64,000 nt of DNA from CAKKQX01 sp963734595 (GCA_963734595.1 CAVTHV010000029.1:186001-250000); one strand, 5' to 3'. Numbered from the stretch's first letter, positions 12,137 to 21,302 are shown. The notes: generated by a model from the letters alone, not told the origin. Numbers and translations are program-made.

Positions 12137-13375
12137 ATGGCCAGCAAAACCCCTTGGAAGTCAGACAACTGGTACGTCAGCCAGTGGAATTATGCGCAGG
12201 AAGTGGTCAAGGATTTCAAATTCGCCAAGAACATCAAGGTGCATGACATCACGCTGCGCGACGGCGAGCAGCAGACCGGCATCATCATGACCATGGACGA
12301 CAAGATCCGCATCGCCGAAGGTCTGGCCGAAGCCGGCGTGCATCGCATCGAAGCCGGCATGCCCATCGTCTCGCCATCCGACGCCGCGGCCATCAAGGAG
12401 ATCGTCAAGCGCAATCTCGGTCCGCAGATCTTCGCCTTCTCGCGCTGCATGAAAGAAGACGTCCAGCGCGCGATCGACACCGGCGTCAACGGCGTGGTGA
12501 TGGAAATCCCGTCGAGCCAGCACATGGTCGACCTCGCCTACAAATGGCCGATGGAAAAAGCGATCGAGACTTCGATCGAAGCCACCCTGTTCGCCCGCGA
12601 CAACGGCCTTGAAGTCGTGTTCTTCCCGATCGACTTCTCCCGCTCCGAGATGGACTGGGTGCTGAAACTGATCCAGCGCGTCGCCACCGAAGGCCACATG
12701 GACGCACTGGCGCTGGTGGACACCTTCGGCGTCGTGTCGCCCCACGCGATGCAGTACTTCGTCCGCGAGGTCAAGAAGCGCATCAACAAGCGCCTCGAAG
12801 CGCACTTCCACCAGGACTTCGGCATGGGCGTGGCCAACACGATCATGGCGCTGGCCGAAGGCGTCGAAGTGATGCACACGACCGTCCTCGGCGTCGGCGA
12901 GCGCGCCGGCAATACGCCGATGGAAGAAACCGTGATGGCCCTGTTGACGATGTACAACGTGGACGTCGGGCTGGATTACACCAAGCTCACGCCGCTGGCC
13001 AACCTGGTGCAGAAGATTACCGGCGTGGCCGTGCCCTCGAACAAACCGGTGGTCGGCAAAGCGCTGTATCAGATCGAGTCCGGCATCATCGCGAGCTGGT
13101 ACAAGAACTGCGGCGAGAAATACGCGACCGAGCTGTTCCCGGTGCGCTGGAACGCCGTCGGCCAACCGGCCCCGGTGATCGTGATGGGCAAAGGCAGCGG
13201 CATCGATTCGATCAAGATGTGGCTCGAGCAGATGGGCATGGAAGCGAGCGACGACGAGGCGCTCAAGATCACTGCCGCGGTCAAGAACTACTCGCTGAAA
13301 ACCAAGCAGTTGCTGACCGAAGACGAGTTCCGCAAGGTTGCCAAAGAAGTCCTGAGCCAGCGCGCCGCAGCTTAA
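12137..13375 (+). CDS. LeuA/homocitrate-synthase-like DRE-TIM enzyme
   Basis: Pyruvate-carboxyltransferase-domain protein of 412 residues. The DRE motif sits in HDITLRDGEQQTG near residue 38. The second metal-binding stretch is AHFHQDFGMGVANT, and VLGVGERAGNTPMEE is typical of isopropylmalate and homocitrate synthases and HMG-CoA-lyase-like enzymes. The family condenses or cleaves acyl-CoA/2-oxo acid substrates with a divalent metal. The C-terminal LeuA regulatory domain is not recognisable, so the leucine-feedback form is unlikely; the substrate is unknown. The ATG at 12137 follows AAGGAGC, and the frame is intact. It stands alone between a promoter and a terminator. Confidence 0.85.
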   Translation: MASKTPWKSDNWYVSQWNYAQEVVKDFKFAKNIKVHDITLRDGEQQTGIIMTMDDKIRIAEGLAEAGVHRIEAGMPIVSPSDAAAIKEIVKRNLGPQIFAFSRCMKEDVQRAIDTGVNGVVMEIPSSQHMVDLAYKWPMEKAIETSIEATLFARDNGLEVVFFPIDFSRSEMDWVLKLIQRVATEGHMDALALVDTFGVVSPHAMQYFVREVKKRINKRLEAHFHQDFGMGVANTIMALAEGVEVMHTTVLGVGERAGNTPMEETVMALLTMYNVDVGLDYTKLTPLANLVQKITGVAVPSNKPVVGKALYQIESGIIASWYKNCGEKYATELFPVRWNAVGQPAPVIVMGKGSGIDSIKMWLEQMGMEASDDEALKITAAVKNYSLKTKQLLTEDEFRKVAKEVLSQRAAA

Positions 13376-13429
13376 CGCGCTTCGCTGATCCCCGACCGCG
13401 GTTTCAACGCTGCGGCCGGAGAAGGAAAC

Positions 13430-13464
13430 AAAACGCCCCGGTGGCTCGCGCCCCGGGGCGTTTT
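13430..13464 (+). terminator. intrinsic terminator after the LeuA-like gene
   Basis: The stem AAAACGCCCCGG / CCGGGGCGTTTT (13430-13441 and 13453-13464) has an 11-base loop and ends in a T run. Confidence 0.85.
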
Positions 13465-13555
13465 CATTGTGGCGCTTTCTCTCCCGCCTCCCCGAGCGGA
13501 CGGGATCTCTTTCCGGCCCGGGAGGACGAGAGACTGCTCGTCTTCCGGCAAACGG

Positions 13556-14456
13556 TCAGCCCGCGGCGCCCGCCTTGCCGTGGCTCTTCCCCTGCTCTTT
13601 CCGGTACCAGTCGAGGATCTGCTCGCCGGTCCAGAACACGACCCCCGGCTTTTTCCGCAGCGCCTCGAACACCTGCTCGAAATACTTGATCCGGTGCGGC
13701 ACGCCGGAAATATAGGGGTGCACGGCGATCGCCATCACCTTCATGCGGTCCCGGGATTCCTCGTAGACGCGCTCGAAGTAGTCCATGCAGCGCGTGACGA
13801 ATTCCTGCGCCGGGTGGTGCTGCACCGCCATCATCGCGATGTCGTTGAGCTCCAGCGTGTAGGGCATCGCCACCACCGGGCCGTGCGCGGTCTTGATCTC
13901 GCACGGCTCGTCGTCGATCACCCAGTCGGCGATGTACTTGATGCCGGCCTCCGCCAGATAGTCGGGCGTATACAGCGTCTCGGTCAGGCCCGGGCTCAGC
14001 CAGCCGACCGGCGCCTTGCCGGTGAACGCCTTGATGGTCTTCACCGTCTTCTGGATCATCGCGCGCTGGTCGGGCTCGGTGTGGGTCGGGCGCTGGTCGT
14101 ACGAGTGCCCGACGAACTCCCAGCCGGCCTTGAGCGACTCCTCCGCCACGCGCCGGTAATCCGTCGCAGACGCGCGCGTTGGTGAACAGCGACGCCTTGA
14201 TGCCCAGGTTGTCGAGCACTTCCTTCATGCGCCAGAAGCCGACGCGCATCCCGTACTCGTGCCACGCCCAGTGCGCGAAGTCCGGCAGGCGCGTGACGTG
14301 CGTCGGCGGCGGCAGCACCTGCCGCGGCATCGGCCGGTTGATGTCCCATACTTCGACATTGATGACCGGCCACACCACCATGCGCGCGCCGCCCGGCAGT
14401 TTCAGCGGCGGACGGTCGATGATGGCGGAATAATCGAGACGCTTGGATGGAATCAC
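13556..14456 (-). CDS. polysaccharide deacetylase-family hydrolase, one frameshift
   Basis: NodB-homology (carbohydrate esterase 4) type protein of about 300 residues, of the subgroup that includes allantoinase PuuE-like and chitooligosaccharide-deacetylase-like enzymes. The N-terminal half contains VVWPVINVEVWD, the HWAWHEYGMRVGFWRM stretch and KASLFTNARVCD. After a frame change near 14150-14170 the C-terminal half continues with EFVGHSYDQRPTH, PVGWLSPGLTET and HPYISGVPHRI. The GTG at 14456 has AGGAG seven bases upstream on the minus strand. Amide hydrolysis of a small molecule is as likely as sugar deacetylation. It converges with the LeuA-like gene. Confidence 0.8.
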
Positions 14457-14592
14457 GTAGGCTCCTAAGAATCGCAAAATAATGAACGCCGATAATAGCA
14501 ATCAGTATTAGCTGCATATTCGGCGTTATCGCGATCCAATCTGGTGGCGGAGCCCATATGAACCGAAAAACCCTGATCAATCAAAACCCGGC

Positions 14593-14678
14593 CCCAATAG
14601 ACAGGATTAACAGGATTCTTCCGCGGTTTTAATCTTGTCCATCCGGTAAATCCTGTCCATTGCTTGTTTTTAACGCAG
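14593..14678. repeat. inverted pair of AACAGGATT-type tandem arms
   Basis: ATAGACAGGATTAACAGGAT on the left pairs with a TTAATCTTGTCC...AATCCTGTCC arm on the right, followed by TTGTTTTT. The same unit family occurs at 24884-24985 and 52318-52410. It lies between the divergent deacetylase and Bug genes. Confidence 0.7.
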
Positions 14679-14746
14679 GTCTTAATATCGCCGGCAATAC
14701 AAAAAACAAAGCCTGCCCCCTATAAACAATCGTGAGGAGAAGTTTC

Positions 14747-15716
14747 ATGCATCGTTCTGCCCGCTTGATCGCCGTCGCCTGCACCGCCCTGTTCGCCACC
14801 TGCGCTTCAGCAGCCGGCTGGCCCGAACGGCCGATCCGGATCATCGTGCCCTATGCGCCCGGCGGCAACATCGACATCACGGCGCGCACCATACAGCCGG
14901 GATTGAGCGAGCTGCTGCACCAGACGGTCATCATCGACAACCGCACCGGCGCCGGCGGCACCATCGGCTCCGATCTCGCGGCCAAGGCGGCGCCCGACGG
15001 TTATACCGTCCTCGTCGGCTCGAGCGGCACGCTGACCATCGCCCCCAGCCTCTACCCGAAGAACCCCTACAACCCGGTGAAGGATTTCGCGCCGGTGAGT
15101 TTCGTCTCCACCGTGCCGCTGGTGCTCGAGGTGCATCCCTCGGTGCCCGCAAAGAATGTGAAAGAATTCATCGCGCTGGCGAAAATCCAAACCCGGCAAG
15201 CTGACCATGGCCTCGTCCGGCACCGGCACCACCAACCATCTGACCGGCGAAATGTTCCAGTCGCTGACCAAAACGCGCTTCATTCACGTGCCGTACAAAG
15301 GCAGCGGCCCCGCGCTGGTGGACCTGATGGGCGGCCAGGTCGACCTGATGTTCGATCAACTGTCTTCGTCGTCGAATTACATCAAGGACGGCAGGCTGCG
15401 CGCGCTGGCGGTCACCAGCGAGAAACGCGCGGCGATTTTCCCCAACGTTCCGACGGTCGCCGAGTCCGGCGTTCCCGGTTTCGAGTCCAGCACCTTCGCC
15501 GGGCTGGTGGTCCCGGCCGGCACGCCGCGCGCCATCATCGACAAACTCAATGCGGCGACGGTCAAGGTGATGGCGCGGCCGGCGGTCAAGGAACGCTTCG
15601 CGAGCTTCGGCGCGGACGCGTTCAGCAGCACGCCCGAGAAGATGGGCGCGTTCATCAAGGAAGACTTCGCCAAGTGGACGAAGGTGGTGAAGGACGCGAA
15701 CATCCACGTCGAGTAA
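14747..15716 (+). CDS. Bug/TctC-family periplasmic solute receptor, one frameshift
   Basis: Extracytoplasmic receptor of the tripartite tricarboxylate transporter family, about 322 residues with a signal peptide (ATCASA-AGWPERPI). Family features are RIIVPYAPGGNIDITAR, the NRTGAGGTIGSD loop, APDGYTVLVGSSGT, IHVPYKGSGPALVDLMGGQVD-like sequence and PTVAESGVPGF. The start at 14747 follows GAGGAGAAG. An extra A in the AAAA run near 15183 shifts the frame between ALAK and PGKLTMASSG. There is no TctAB partner beside it, so it is an orphan receptor; the amidohydrolase downstream may act on its ligand. Confidence 0.93.
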
Positions 15717-15729
15717 GAAACAAAGACCA

Positions 15730-15895
15730 ATGCAACCGCCAGATGAACGCCGATCAAACCAACGTCAGATAGTCTTTAACCGACTGATTAAATAATATTA
15801 ATTAAAACAACGGGTTATATCATTTATCTAGGTAATGTCAAATTGGGGTTTAGATTTTTATCGGCGTGTATCGGCGTTCATCGGCGGCTAAGTTA
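15730..15895. repeat. inverted pair of GAACGCCGAT-type arms around an AT-rich block
   Basis: The left arm (15735-15762) has ACCGCCAGATGAACGCCGAT. The right arm (15853-15893) has ATCGGCGTGTATCGGCG and the reverse complement of the left unit. Between them lies an AT-rich block (TAATTAAAACAACGGGTTAT, about 15783-15836) that recurs elsewhere in the window. Confidence 0.7.
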
Positions 15896-15928
15896 TTTGA
15901 TTTTGTAACGGGCACTAAGAGATAACTC

Positions 15929-16804
15929 ATGGACCTCCCCTGCCTGCCGCCGCTCAGTAATCCCAAGAAGCCGGACCTGCCGCTGCCCGCGGGCGCGTGC
16001 GACACGCATTTCCATCTGTTCGGCCCCCCGTCGAAATTTCCGTACGCGCCGGAGCGTTCCTACACGCCGGCCGAGGCGCCGCTCGAAGCGCTGCTCAAGA
16101 TGCATGACACGCTCGGTTTCGAGCGCGGCGTGGTCGTGCAGGGCAACGCGCACGGCACCGACTGCTCGGCGCTGCTCGATGCGTTGAAGCGCGAGCCGCG
16201 CCGCCTGCGCGGCGCCGCGATCGTCAAGGATGGCGTCAGCGACGCCGAGTTGAAGCGCATGGCCGACGCCGGCGTGCGCGCGCTGCGCTTTCACCACATG
16301 CCGCACGGCAAGGGGTTCAGCGCGCTCGGGCTCAAGGCCTTCGCCGCGCTCGCGCCGCGCATGGCGGACCTCGGGCTGCATGTGCAGTTCATGATGGACG
16401 TCAGCGCGCTGGATGAAGCCCTGCCCTATTTCAAGAACTGGAAACTGCCGGTGATGATCGACCACATGGGCAATGTCGACGCCGCGAAGGGCGTGAACCA
16501 GCCGGGGTTCCAGTTGCTGTGCAGGCAGCTCGCCGAGGGCAAGGTGTGGGCGAAGGTGTCCGGCGCGTACCGGATATCGAAGCAGTATCCGGACTATCCG
16601 GATGCGCGCGCGTTCCACGAGGCGCTGGTGCGGGCGAATCCGGATCAGGTGGTATGGGGCAGCGACTGGCCGCATCCGCGGCTGGAGAAGGACATGCCGG
16701 ATACGGGGCATCTGCTGGATCTGTTCAATGCCTGGACGCCGGATGCGGCGCTGCGGAGGAAGATACTGGTGGAGAATCCGGCTAGGTTATACGGCTTCGC
16801 CTAA
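15929..16804 (+). CDS. TIM-barrel amidohydrolase (amidohydrolase-2 family)
   Basis: Metal-dependent hydrolase of 291 residues. The opening motif is ACDTHFHLFGP (the HxH metal ligands), with VMIDHMGN in the middle and VVWGSDWPHP near the C-terminus, the pattern of 2-pyrone-4,6-dicarboxylate lactonase and 4-sulfomuconolactone hydrolase relatives. Hydrolysis of a lactone or aromatic-derived acid is therefore likely; the exact substrate is not fixed. The frame is intact. It lies 212 bases after the Bug receptor and may share its regulation. Confidence 0.88.
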   Translation: MDLPCLPPLSNPKKPDLPLPAGACDTHFHLFGPPSKFPYAPERSYTPAEAPLEALLKMHDTLGFERGVVVQGNAHGTDCSALLDALKREPRRLRGAAIVKDGVSDAELKRMADAGVRALRFHHMPHGKGFSALGLKAFAALAPRMADLGLHVQFMMDVSALDEALPYFKNWKLPVMIDHMGNVDAAKGVNQPGFQLLCRQLAEGKVWAKVSGAYRISKQYPDYPDARAFHEALVRANPDQVVWGSDWPHPRLEKDMPDTGHLLDLFNAWTPDAALRRKILVENPARLYGFA

Positions 16805-16811
16805 AAGAAAA

Positions 16812-16857
16812 CTATTTAACCGCCAAGGCCGCCAAGCACGCCAAGAATACAAAGACT
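16812..16857 (+). repeat. single arm of the CGCCAAGGC-type tandem repeat
   Basis: The arm is made of units CCGCCAAGG-CCGCCAAGCA-CGCCAAG, identical in wording to the long arms around 47214 and 47418. It sits immediately before the left end of the island at 16864. Confidence 0.65.
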
Positions 16858-17053
16858 GAAATTGACTCCGACCCCATTAATACGGACCCCATTAATACGC
16901 TATTCTGAATAGTTGTAAAAATTACCATTCTTGTTAAATCCAACTCCCAAAGCGATTGGTGTGCAATGCAAAATTAACTGCCCCGCTTTGGGCTCCTCGA
17001 ATGATTTTAGTTGCAGAAAGGCTGCACAGCTTTTGTGCCCGGCAAGCGAGACG

Positions 17054-17866
17054 TCATTGAAGTCGTTGCAACATATCCATTGTATCGACATAAAATTCTA
17101 CTGAAACCTTTCGTCGGAATGTCATAACACGTCGGTGCTGATTCGTTCGCGTCTCCTTCACGCTTTTGAAAAAGAATGCTCGATTTAGGAAAATGAAATC
17201 ACCGGGGCTAGTTAGCTCAAGAATATTGGCTTTAGTCCAGTTCTCGTTTTCAAGGTGAATAGGCCGAACACCTGAGCTTATTTGATCCACGAATGCCGTA
17301 TAAACACGATGAAGTCGTTGGTCATCACCAAACTCATACCAGTCATAGACAGAATTGCGAATATAGTCCTTCGATGATCGCGCATTAGTTGGCTTAATCA
17401 GTATTCCGCCTTGGTCAATAATTCCTCGCTGCCTGCAATATTCAAAATACTGCTTTTCATCGGTGCCCAGCAGGGCTGGTTTGGCAAGCTGTGCGACACG
17501 TTTGTGATTGATATATCCCCAGGTAAGACCAATAGATGCCCATGAACCGCTATTAGCAATTAGTAATTGGCCAGAGACAGTCGCGGCCAAGTCTCGCTTC
17601 TTTTTTACTTCTTCTGTCCATTTTGGCTTTGCGTCCCGCAATGCGTCTGGACCTAGGTTCTGAGATAGTTGACGTTTCGTGTGAGCCTCGTCGTGATGCG
17701 TATTGCAGAGGAAAATTAGGTTGGCATCGCAGTTATTTGAGTGATTTTCGTCAATGTGATGAATGTGACATGCCCGTTTTTGGCAAATTGCACATACGTA
17801 CTGACTGTCATACATGATCCTGTATTTGAGCTCTTTCGGAATTTTTGGTCGAGCCATATTTAGCAC
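17054..17866 (-). CDS. HNH endonuclease domain protein
   Basis: A protein of 270 residues. An HNH/McrA-like zinc-finger nuclease motif occupies about residues 27-65: YVCAICQK, HIHHIDENHSNN and LIFLCNTHHDEAH supply the Cys pairs and the catalytic histidines and asparagine. The remaining 200 residues (with WGYINHKRVAQL and YDWYEFGDDQRLHRVYTAF) match no domain I recognise. Codon use is AT-richer than the neighbours, fitting recent transfer. It could be a defence nuclease or a mobile-element nuclease; no methylase or McrB partner is next to it. The next gene upstream ends 65 bases away on the same strand. Confidence 0.8.
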   Translation of the reverse strand: MLNMARPKIPKELKYRIMYDSQYVCAICQKRACHIHHIDENHSNNCDANLIFLCNTHHDEAHTKRQLSQNLGPDALRDAKPKWTEEVKKKRDLAATVSGQLLIANSGSWASIGLTWGYINHKRVAQLAKPALLGTDEKQYFEYCRQRGIIDQGGILIKPTNARSSKDYIRNSVYDWYEFGDDQRLHRVYTAFVDQISSGVRPIHLENENWTKANILELTSPGDFIFLNRAFFFKSVKETRTNQHRRVMTFRRKVSVEFYVDTMDMLQRLQ

Positions 17867-17930
17867 CTAGAAAACGAAACAAGTCGGAAGCCTCGTGCTG
17901 GTTAATTTTGCCAATCAACAGCAAATAGCC

Positions 17931-18626
17931 TCACGTTTCTTTTTTGAATGCTTTGCTAGAAATTGAGTATCCGTACAATTTTGGCTCAGGGAGAAATAAG
18001 TGGTTTTGTTCTGCAACGAGCGCCAGACCTTTTATTAAGTTAGCGACTTTATCTCTACTATTGATTTGCCTGAATTCGCTTCGGAATTGGTAATATTGTT
18101 TGTCGGTCATTCCTGGCCTAACAATGTCGATAGCTCGCTCTATGTAATTTACCGCACGCAGTTGCGATATTTCTTTTATTAATGAATTGGTATAGAGGAT
18201 CGATATAAACAGCATAGGTAAAAGGATGGCAGCGAATAAATATTTCTGCTTTTCCAAAATGAAGTTACCTATTTTCCGTTCGAGCGGGGATAGCTCAACT
18301 CGTTCGTTCTTCATTAAACTTATAGTTTGGCTAACTCTATAAACGTATAAGCAAGCGAAAGGGAAGGCAAAGATGAGAAAAGAGATGATAAAAAATCCGG
18401 GTAAGTAACTTAAGAAATTGAATTGTTTTCCAACACCTTCATATAGCGTATCAATGTAACCACTGTAAAGCGACGACGCGATAGAAACAAATATGTTACC
18501 TAATGAATATATTAGGTCTTTGAGCAAGACGTCCCACAAACCTGAACCAAGTGCTCCGATCACTAACATTGAAAGAATAGGAAGTATCTTGCGACCCCTT
18601 CTCTTATCGTCATTTTCCATGGTCAT
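17931..18626 (-). CDS. hypothetical integral membrane protein
   Basis: About 231 residues, not recognised. A charged N-terminus (ENDDKRRGRK) precedes a hydrophobic segment (ILSMLVIGALGSGLW). A second follows at about residues 75-95 (LPGFFIISFLIFAFPFACLY) and a third at about 132-150 (LFAAILLPMLFISILYTN). The C-terminal third is soluble. Several in-frame starts lie close together (18629, 18626, 18620) with no clear ribosome-binding site. It is on the same strand as the HNH gene and probably co-transcribed, which suggests a membrane partner of the nuclease; that is inference. Confidence 0.65.
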   Translation of the reverse strand: MTMENDDKRRGRKILPILSMLVIGALGSGLWDVLLKDLIYSLGNIFVSIASSLYSGYIDTLYEGVGKQFNFLSYLPGFFIISFLIFAFPFACLYVYRVSQTISLMKNERVELSPLERKIGNFILEKQKYLFAAILLPMLFISILYTNSLIKEISQLRAVNYIERAIDIVRPGMTDKQYYQFRSEFRQINSRDKVANLIKGLALVAEQNHLFLPEPKLYGYSISSKAFKKET

Positions 18627-18675
18627 CACATTTTTTGAAGTTAATGTTTGTTACATTTAGCACATACGCACAAGG

Positions 18676-18788
18676 GGTCAGGTCTTGAAATATCAGTTTT
18701 CTGATATGCCCTACCTCGCTCACTTTCGTGATTCGATAAATTTCTCTTAGTAAATTGATGCGCAGCGGAACTGATTTTTCAAGACCTG
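18676..18788. repeat. 113-base MITE-like element with 20-base inverted ends
   Basis: CAGGTCTTGAAATATCAGTT at 18676-18695 is matched, with one mismatch, by the reverse complement at 18769-18788. The inner ATATCAG-TTTT-CTGATAT is a second hairpin. A solo hairpin with the same words is at 33678-33724, and a fragment lies near 45550. Confidence 0.65.
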
Positions 18789-18789
18789 C

Positions 18790-19500
18790 CTATCTGTACC
18801 TTTGCGTGGCCGAACAGCCATATATACGCCCTCGAACTTGCGCCGCGGATTGCGTACCAAGCCAAGCTCCGTAAATGAATACCGGGATAAATCCAAGGAT
18901 ACCTGCGAAAGGCATTGCCAAAAGCTGCCCGAGCCCCCTCCCGCTACAGAATCGATGGCGACAGCGACAAAAGCAGCCGCTAATGCCCGGATCCACGCCA
19001 TCAGCCCACCAACGACGAGCAGACCCAGAGTAAACCAAAATCCGGGCCAGATATGAACGCGCTCGGACATGACCCCAGGGTGCGTTGCTTCCATCATCCC
19101 CAAGACCAGCGCGGAAGCGAGCCCTCCCAGAAGCAAAGTGTGCAGAGACTGAATTCGCCTGAGAATAGGTATGATTCCGACGATTACCCCAGCAACGAGA
19201 ACCACCCCCACAAGCTTTGCGATGAGTACCTGGTCCTTCACTCGCAAGAAGCCATGGAAATGTCCATGCCGCATCGTTGGATAGGCCGAGAATGATGGGG
19301 GACAAAGTAAAGATAAAAACGAGGATGCCAAAGACCTGAAATGCTGGCAGTAAAATCATCGACAGGCAACCAAGCGCGTTCCCTACCTTCTCCGATTTCG
19401 TCGCCACGATTCCGACAATGGCCAGAGGCAACATATACACGGCGAAATATTCGAGACCGGCGGAACGTAGGTCTCCCAGTATGTAGTACTTCGAGCCCAC
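18790..19500 (-). CDS. hypothetical multi-pass membrane protein, two frameshifts
   Basis: Not recognised. About 236 residues are recovered by joining frames. The N-terminus starts MGSKYYILGDLRS and contains YMLPLAIVGIVATKS and a long hydrophobic run with FQVFGILVFIFTLSPI. The middle, in another frame, has LIAKLVGVVLVAGVIVGIIP, LLLGGLASALVLGMM and FWFTLGLLVVGGLMAW. The last part returns to the first frame with FAGILGFIPVFIYGAWLG. Six or so membrane segments are expected. The two frame changes (about 19245 and 18925) compensate, as expected of sequence error in a real gene. It belongs to the island. Confidence 0.55.
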   Translation of the reverse strand: MGSKYYILGDLRSAGLEYFAVYMLPLAIVGIVATKSEKVGNALGCLSMILLPAFQVFGILVFIFTLSPIILGLSNDAAWTFPWLLASEGPGTHRKACGGGSRCWGNRRNHTYSQANSVSAHFASGRARFRAGLGDDGSNAPWGHVRARSYLARILVYSGSARRWWADGVDPGISGCFCRCRHRFCSGRGLGQLLAMPFAGILGFIPVFIYGAWLGTQSAAQVRGRIYGCSATQRYR

Positions 19501-19934
19501 CGATGATGGAATTCCAAAACATATTTTTCCTCCCTATTGCATGCTTCGCTCGCGCCTCTGCTACTTTCGGTTCACCTGGTACGGCGCTGCGCACAGTATT
19601 TTTTTAGCGGTTTAATCAATGGGGTCGTCGGAGTCACTTTCGTAATCAAACCCATCGAGAATAGACTACTGTGAAGTCGGGAAGTATCGCGCCAAACATC
19701 TGTATATGACAAATGAGAGAACGCTTATTTGTGAGGAATGGGGGAAGCGAACTGCAGGGCCCTAAAAGATACATCTCATTTAATGAGGAGGAAGAGGAAA
19801 AACATCATCTAAAACAACGCATTATGATAGCTCTCCCTCTATAAAAATGGGGGCGAAGCCTGCCCCTTCGTTCCTCCAAAGCAAACGCTCAGTTACGCTT
19901 TGAATAAATAGGGTCGGGTCCACATTTCCGTAAC

Positions 19935-20030
19935 ACCCCTCACCTCCCAAAACAAAGGCCAGCTTCGACGCTGGCCTTTTTCATTCACCGAGGCAATTCA
20001 TCAACCTCTGCTTTTCTCAGTGAGCTCCGA
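19935..20030. repeat. GGCCAGC hairpin element, copy 1
   Basis: The stem is AAAGGCCAGC (19954-19963) / GCTGGCCTTT (19970-19979). Left flank: CCCCTCACCTCCCAAAAC. Right flank: TCATTCACCGAGG followed by TCATCAACCTCTGCTTTT. Confidence 0.8.
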
Positions 20031-20035
20031 CTCGG

Positions 20036-20100
20036 AGCAAGTATCACCATTTATATTTTTTTCGGTTTTCTTGGCGTCTTGGCGTCTTGGCGGTTTCAAA
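20036..20100 (+). repeat. 65-base direct repeat, left copy
   Basis: AGTATCACCATTTATATTTT followed by TCTTGGCGTCTTGGCG units. A near-identical copy in the same orientation lies at 21238-21302, on the other side of the aldo/keto reductase gene. Confidence 0.7.
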
Positions 20101-20272
20101 AGCAGGATTCGGGATTCAGGATTCAGGATTCGCCAGGGACGCTGGAAACCGGGTCAGGTCTTGCAATCCTCCATACCGTTCGCTCCGGTTCCAGGTAAGT
20201 ATCCCATCTAAAATTTCTAGATCTTCTTGGCGTGCTTGGCGGCCTTGGCGGCTAATATTTTGGTTTTTATTT

Positions 20273-21098
20273 TCACGCAGCGTCCCACGCCGGACTATGC
20301 GGCGGGTTGACAATTCGTGTTCCGCGGGCCAACGCCGAGATCGCGGCCATCTCGTCGTTCGTGAGCGTGACGTCGAGGACCTTCAGGTTTTCGCGCAACT
20401 GCTCGACGTTCTGGGCGCCGGGGATGGCGACGACCCGTTCCTGCTGCACGAGCCACCGCAGCGCGACTTGCGCGACGCTCAACCGCCGCCGCTTCGGCGA
20501 TCTCCTGCAGGACCGGGTCGTTCAAGACCGCCCCGCGCGCGAGCGGCGAATGGCAGATCAGCACGAGGCCGTGCTCGCGCATGAACTCCAGCAGCGGGCG
20601 CTGGCTCAGGTACGGGTGATACTCGACCTGGTTGGCCGCGAGGTCGCCGACGATGTCCAGAGCCTGCCGCATCAGGGCTATCGGAAAGTTGGACAGGCCG
20701 ATTGCGCGCGTTTTGCCCTGCTTGCGCAGCTTCGCAAATTCCCCCAGCGCCCATTCCAGCGACACGTCCGGGCGCGGCCAGTGCATCAGAAGCAGATCGA
20801 CATAGTCCGTTTGCAGGAGGCGCAGGCTCTTGTCCATCTCGAGCGCGATGTCCGGCTGCGGCGGCGTCTTGGGGTGCAGGAGCTTGGTCGTCACCCAGAT
20901 GTCGCCGCGCGGGACCGAAGAACGCGCCAATGCCTTCCCGACCGCCTCCTCGTTGCCGTAGTACCTGGATGTGTCGATGTAGCGGTAGCCCTCGGCGAGC
21001 GCCGCTTCGACGAGGGCGCTGCCGGCATCGCCGGTGTTGCCCAGCGTCCCGAAGCCGATACCGGGCATCGTGTATTTCCCTACGAGTTCTTTTTCCAT
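20273..21098 (-). CDS. aldo/keto reductase, one frameshift
   Basis: NADPH-dependent carbonyl reductase of the AKR superfamily, about 274 residues. Motifs seen are GFGTLGNTG near the start, the catalytic tyrosine stretch YIDTSRYYGNEEAVG, TTKLLHPKTPP, the DYVDLLLMHWP strand with the catalytic histidine, AIGLSNF and NQVEYHPYL. The C-terminal part VAQVALRWLVQQERVVAIPG is read after a frame change near 20482, where one extra G follows the GCG run. The ATG at 21098 has no clear ribosome-binding site. Near-identical 65-base direct repeats stand on both sides of the gene. Confidence 0.92.
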
Positions 21099-21237
21099 GT
21101 GAGCGTATAGATATAAAGTTTTTAAACACCATTTTTGACGAACCCGCAATCTATGCCTCGACGGGCAAATCGTCAATCGAATGCACAGGAAACGGGGTCA
21201 GCTCTTGCAATCCTACATTCTGTTCGCTCCGAATCGG

Positions 21238-21302
21238 AGTAAGTATCACTATTTATAATTTTTCGGTTCTCTTGGCGTCTTGGCGTCTTGGCGGTTCAAT
21301 CT
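21238..21302 (+). repeat. 65-base direct repeat, right copy
   Basis: Partner of 20036-20100: AGTATCACTATTTATAATTT, then TCTTGGCGTCTTGGCG units and GGCGGTTCAA. A GGGTCAGCTCTTGCAATCC block precedes it at 21194, as a related block does at 20149. Confidence 0.7.

Larger units (their letters stand above)
16864..19637. mobile_element. putative inserted island with imperfect inverted ends, HNH nuclease and membrane proteins
   Basis: The left end reads TTGACTCCGACCCCATTAA, with a second GGACCCCATTAATACG copy just inside (16884). The right end (19618-19637) is the reverse complement with three extra bases, AATGGGGTCGTCGGAGTCAC. The interior is visibly richer in A and T than the flanks and holds three minus-strand genes unlike the surrounding metabolism. 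No transposase or integrase is visible, so it may be a passenger or decayed element. The boundaries are inference from the ends and the base composition. Confidence 0.5.
19638..20272. other. 635-base gene-free, repeat-rich spacer
   Basis: No gene is supported. It contains an AT-rich motif (TAAAACAACGCATTATGATAG, about 19810), a GGCCAGC hairpin element (19935-20030), a composite repeat at 20036-20100, GATTCAGG tandem units at 20106-20135, a GGGTCAGGTCTTGCAATCC block at 20149, and a CTTGGCGGCC-type arm at 20223-20262. Confidence 0.6.

Noticed and set aside
17054..17866. HNH gene as an intron-encoded homing endonuclease
   Set aside because: It is not inside another gene and no group I or II intron structure was seen around it.
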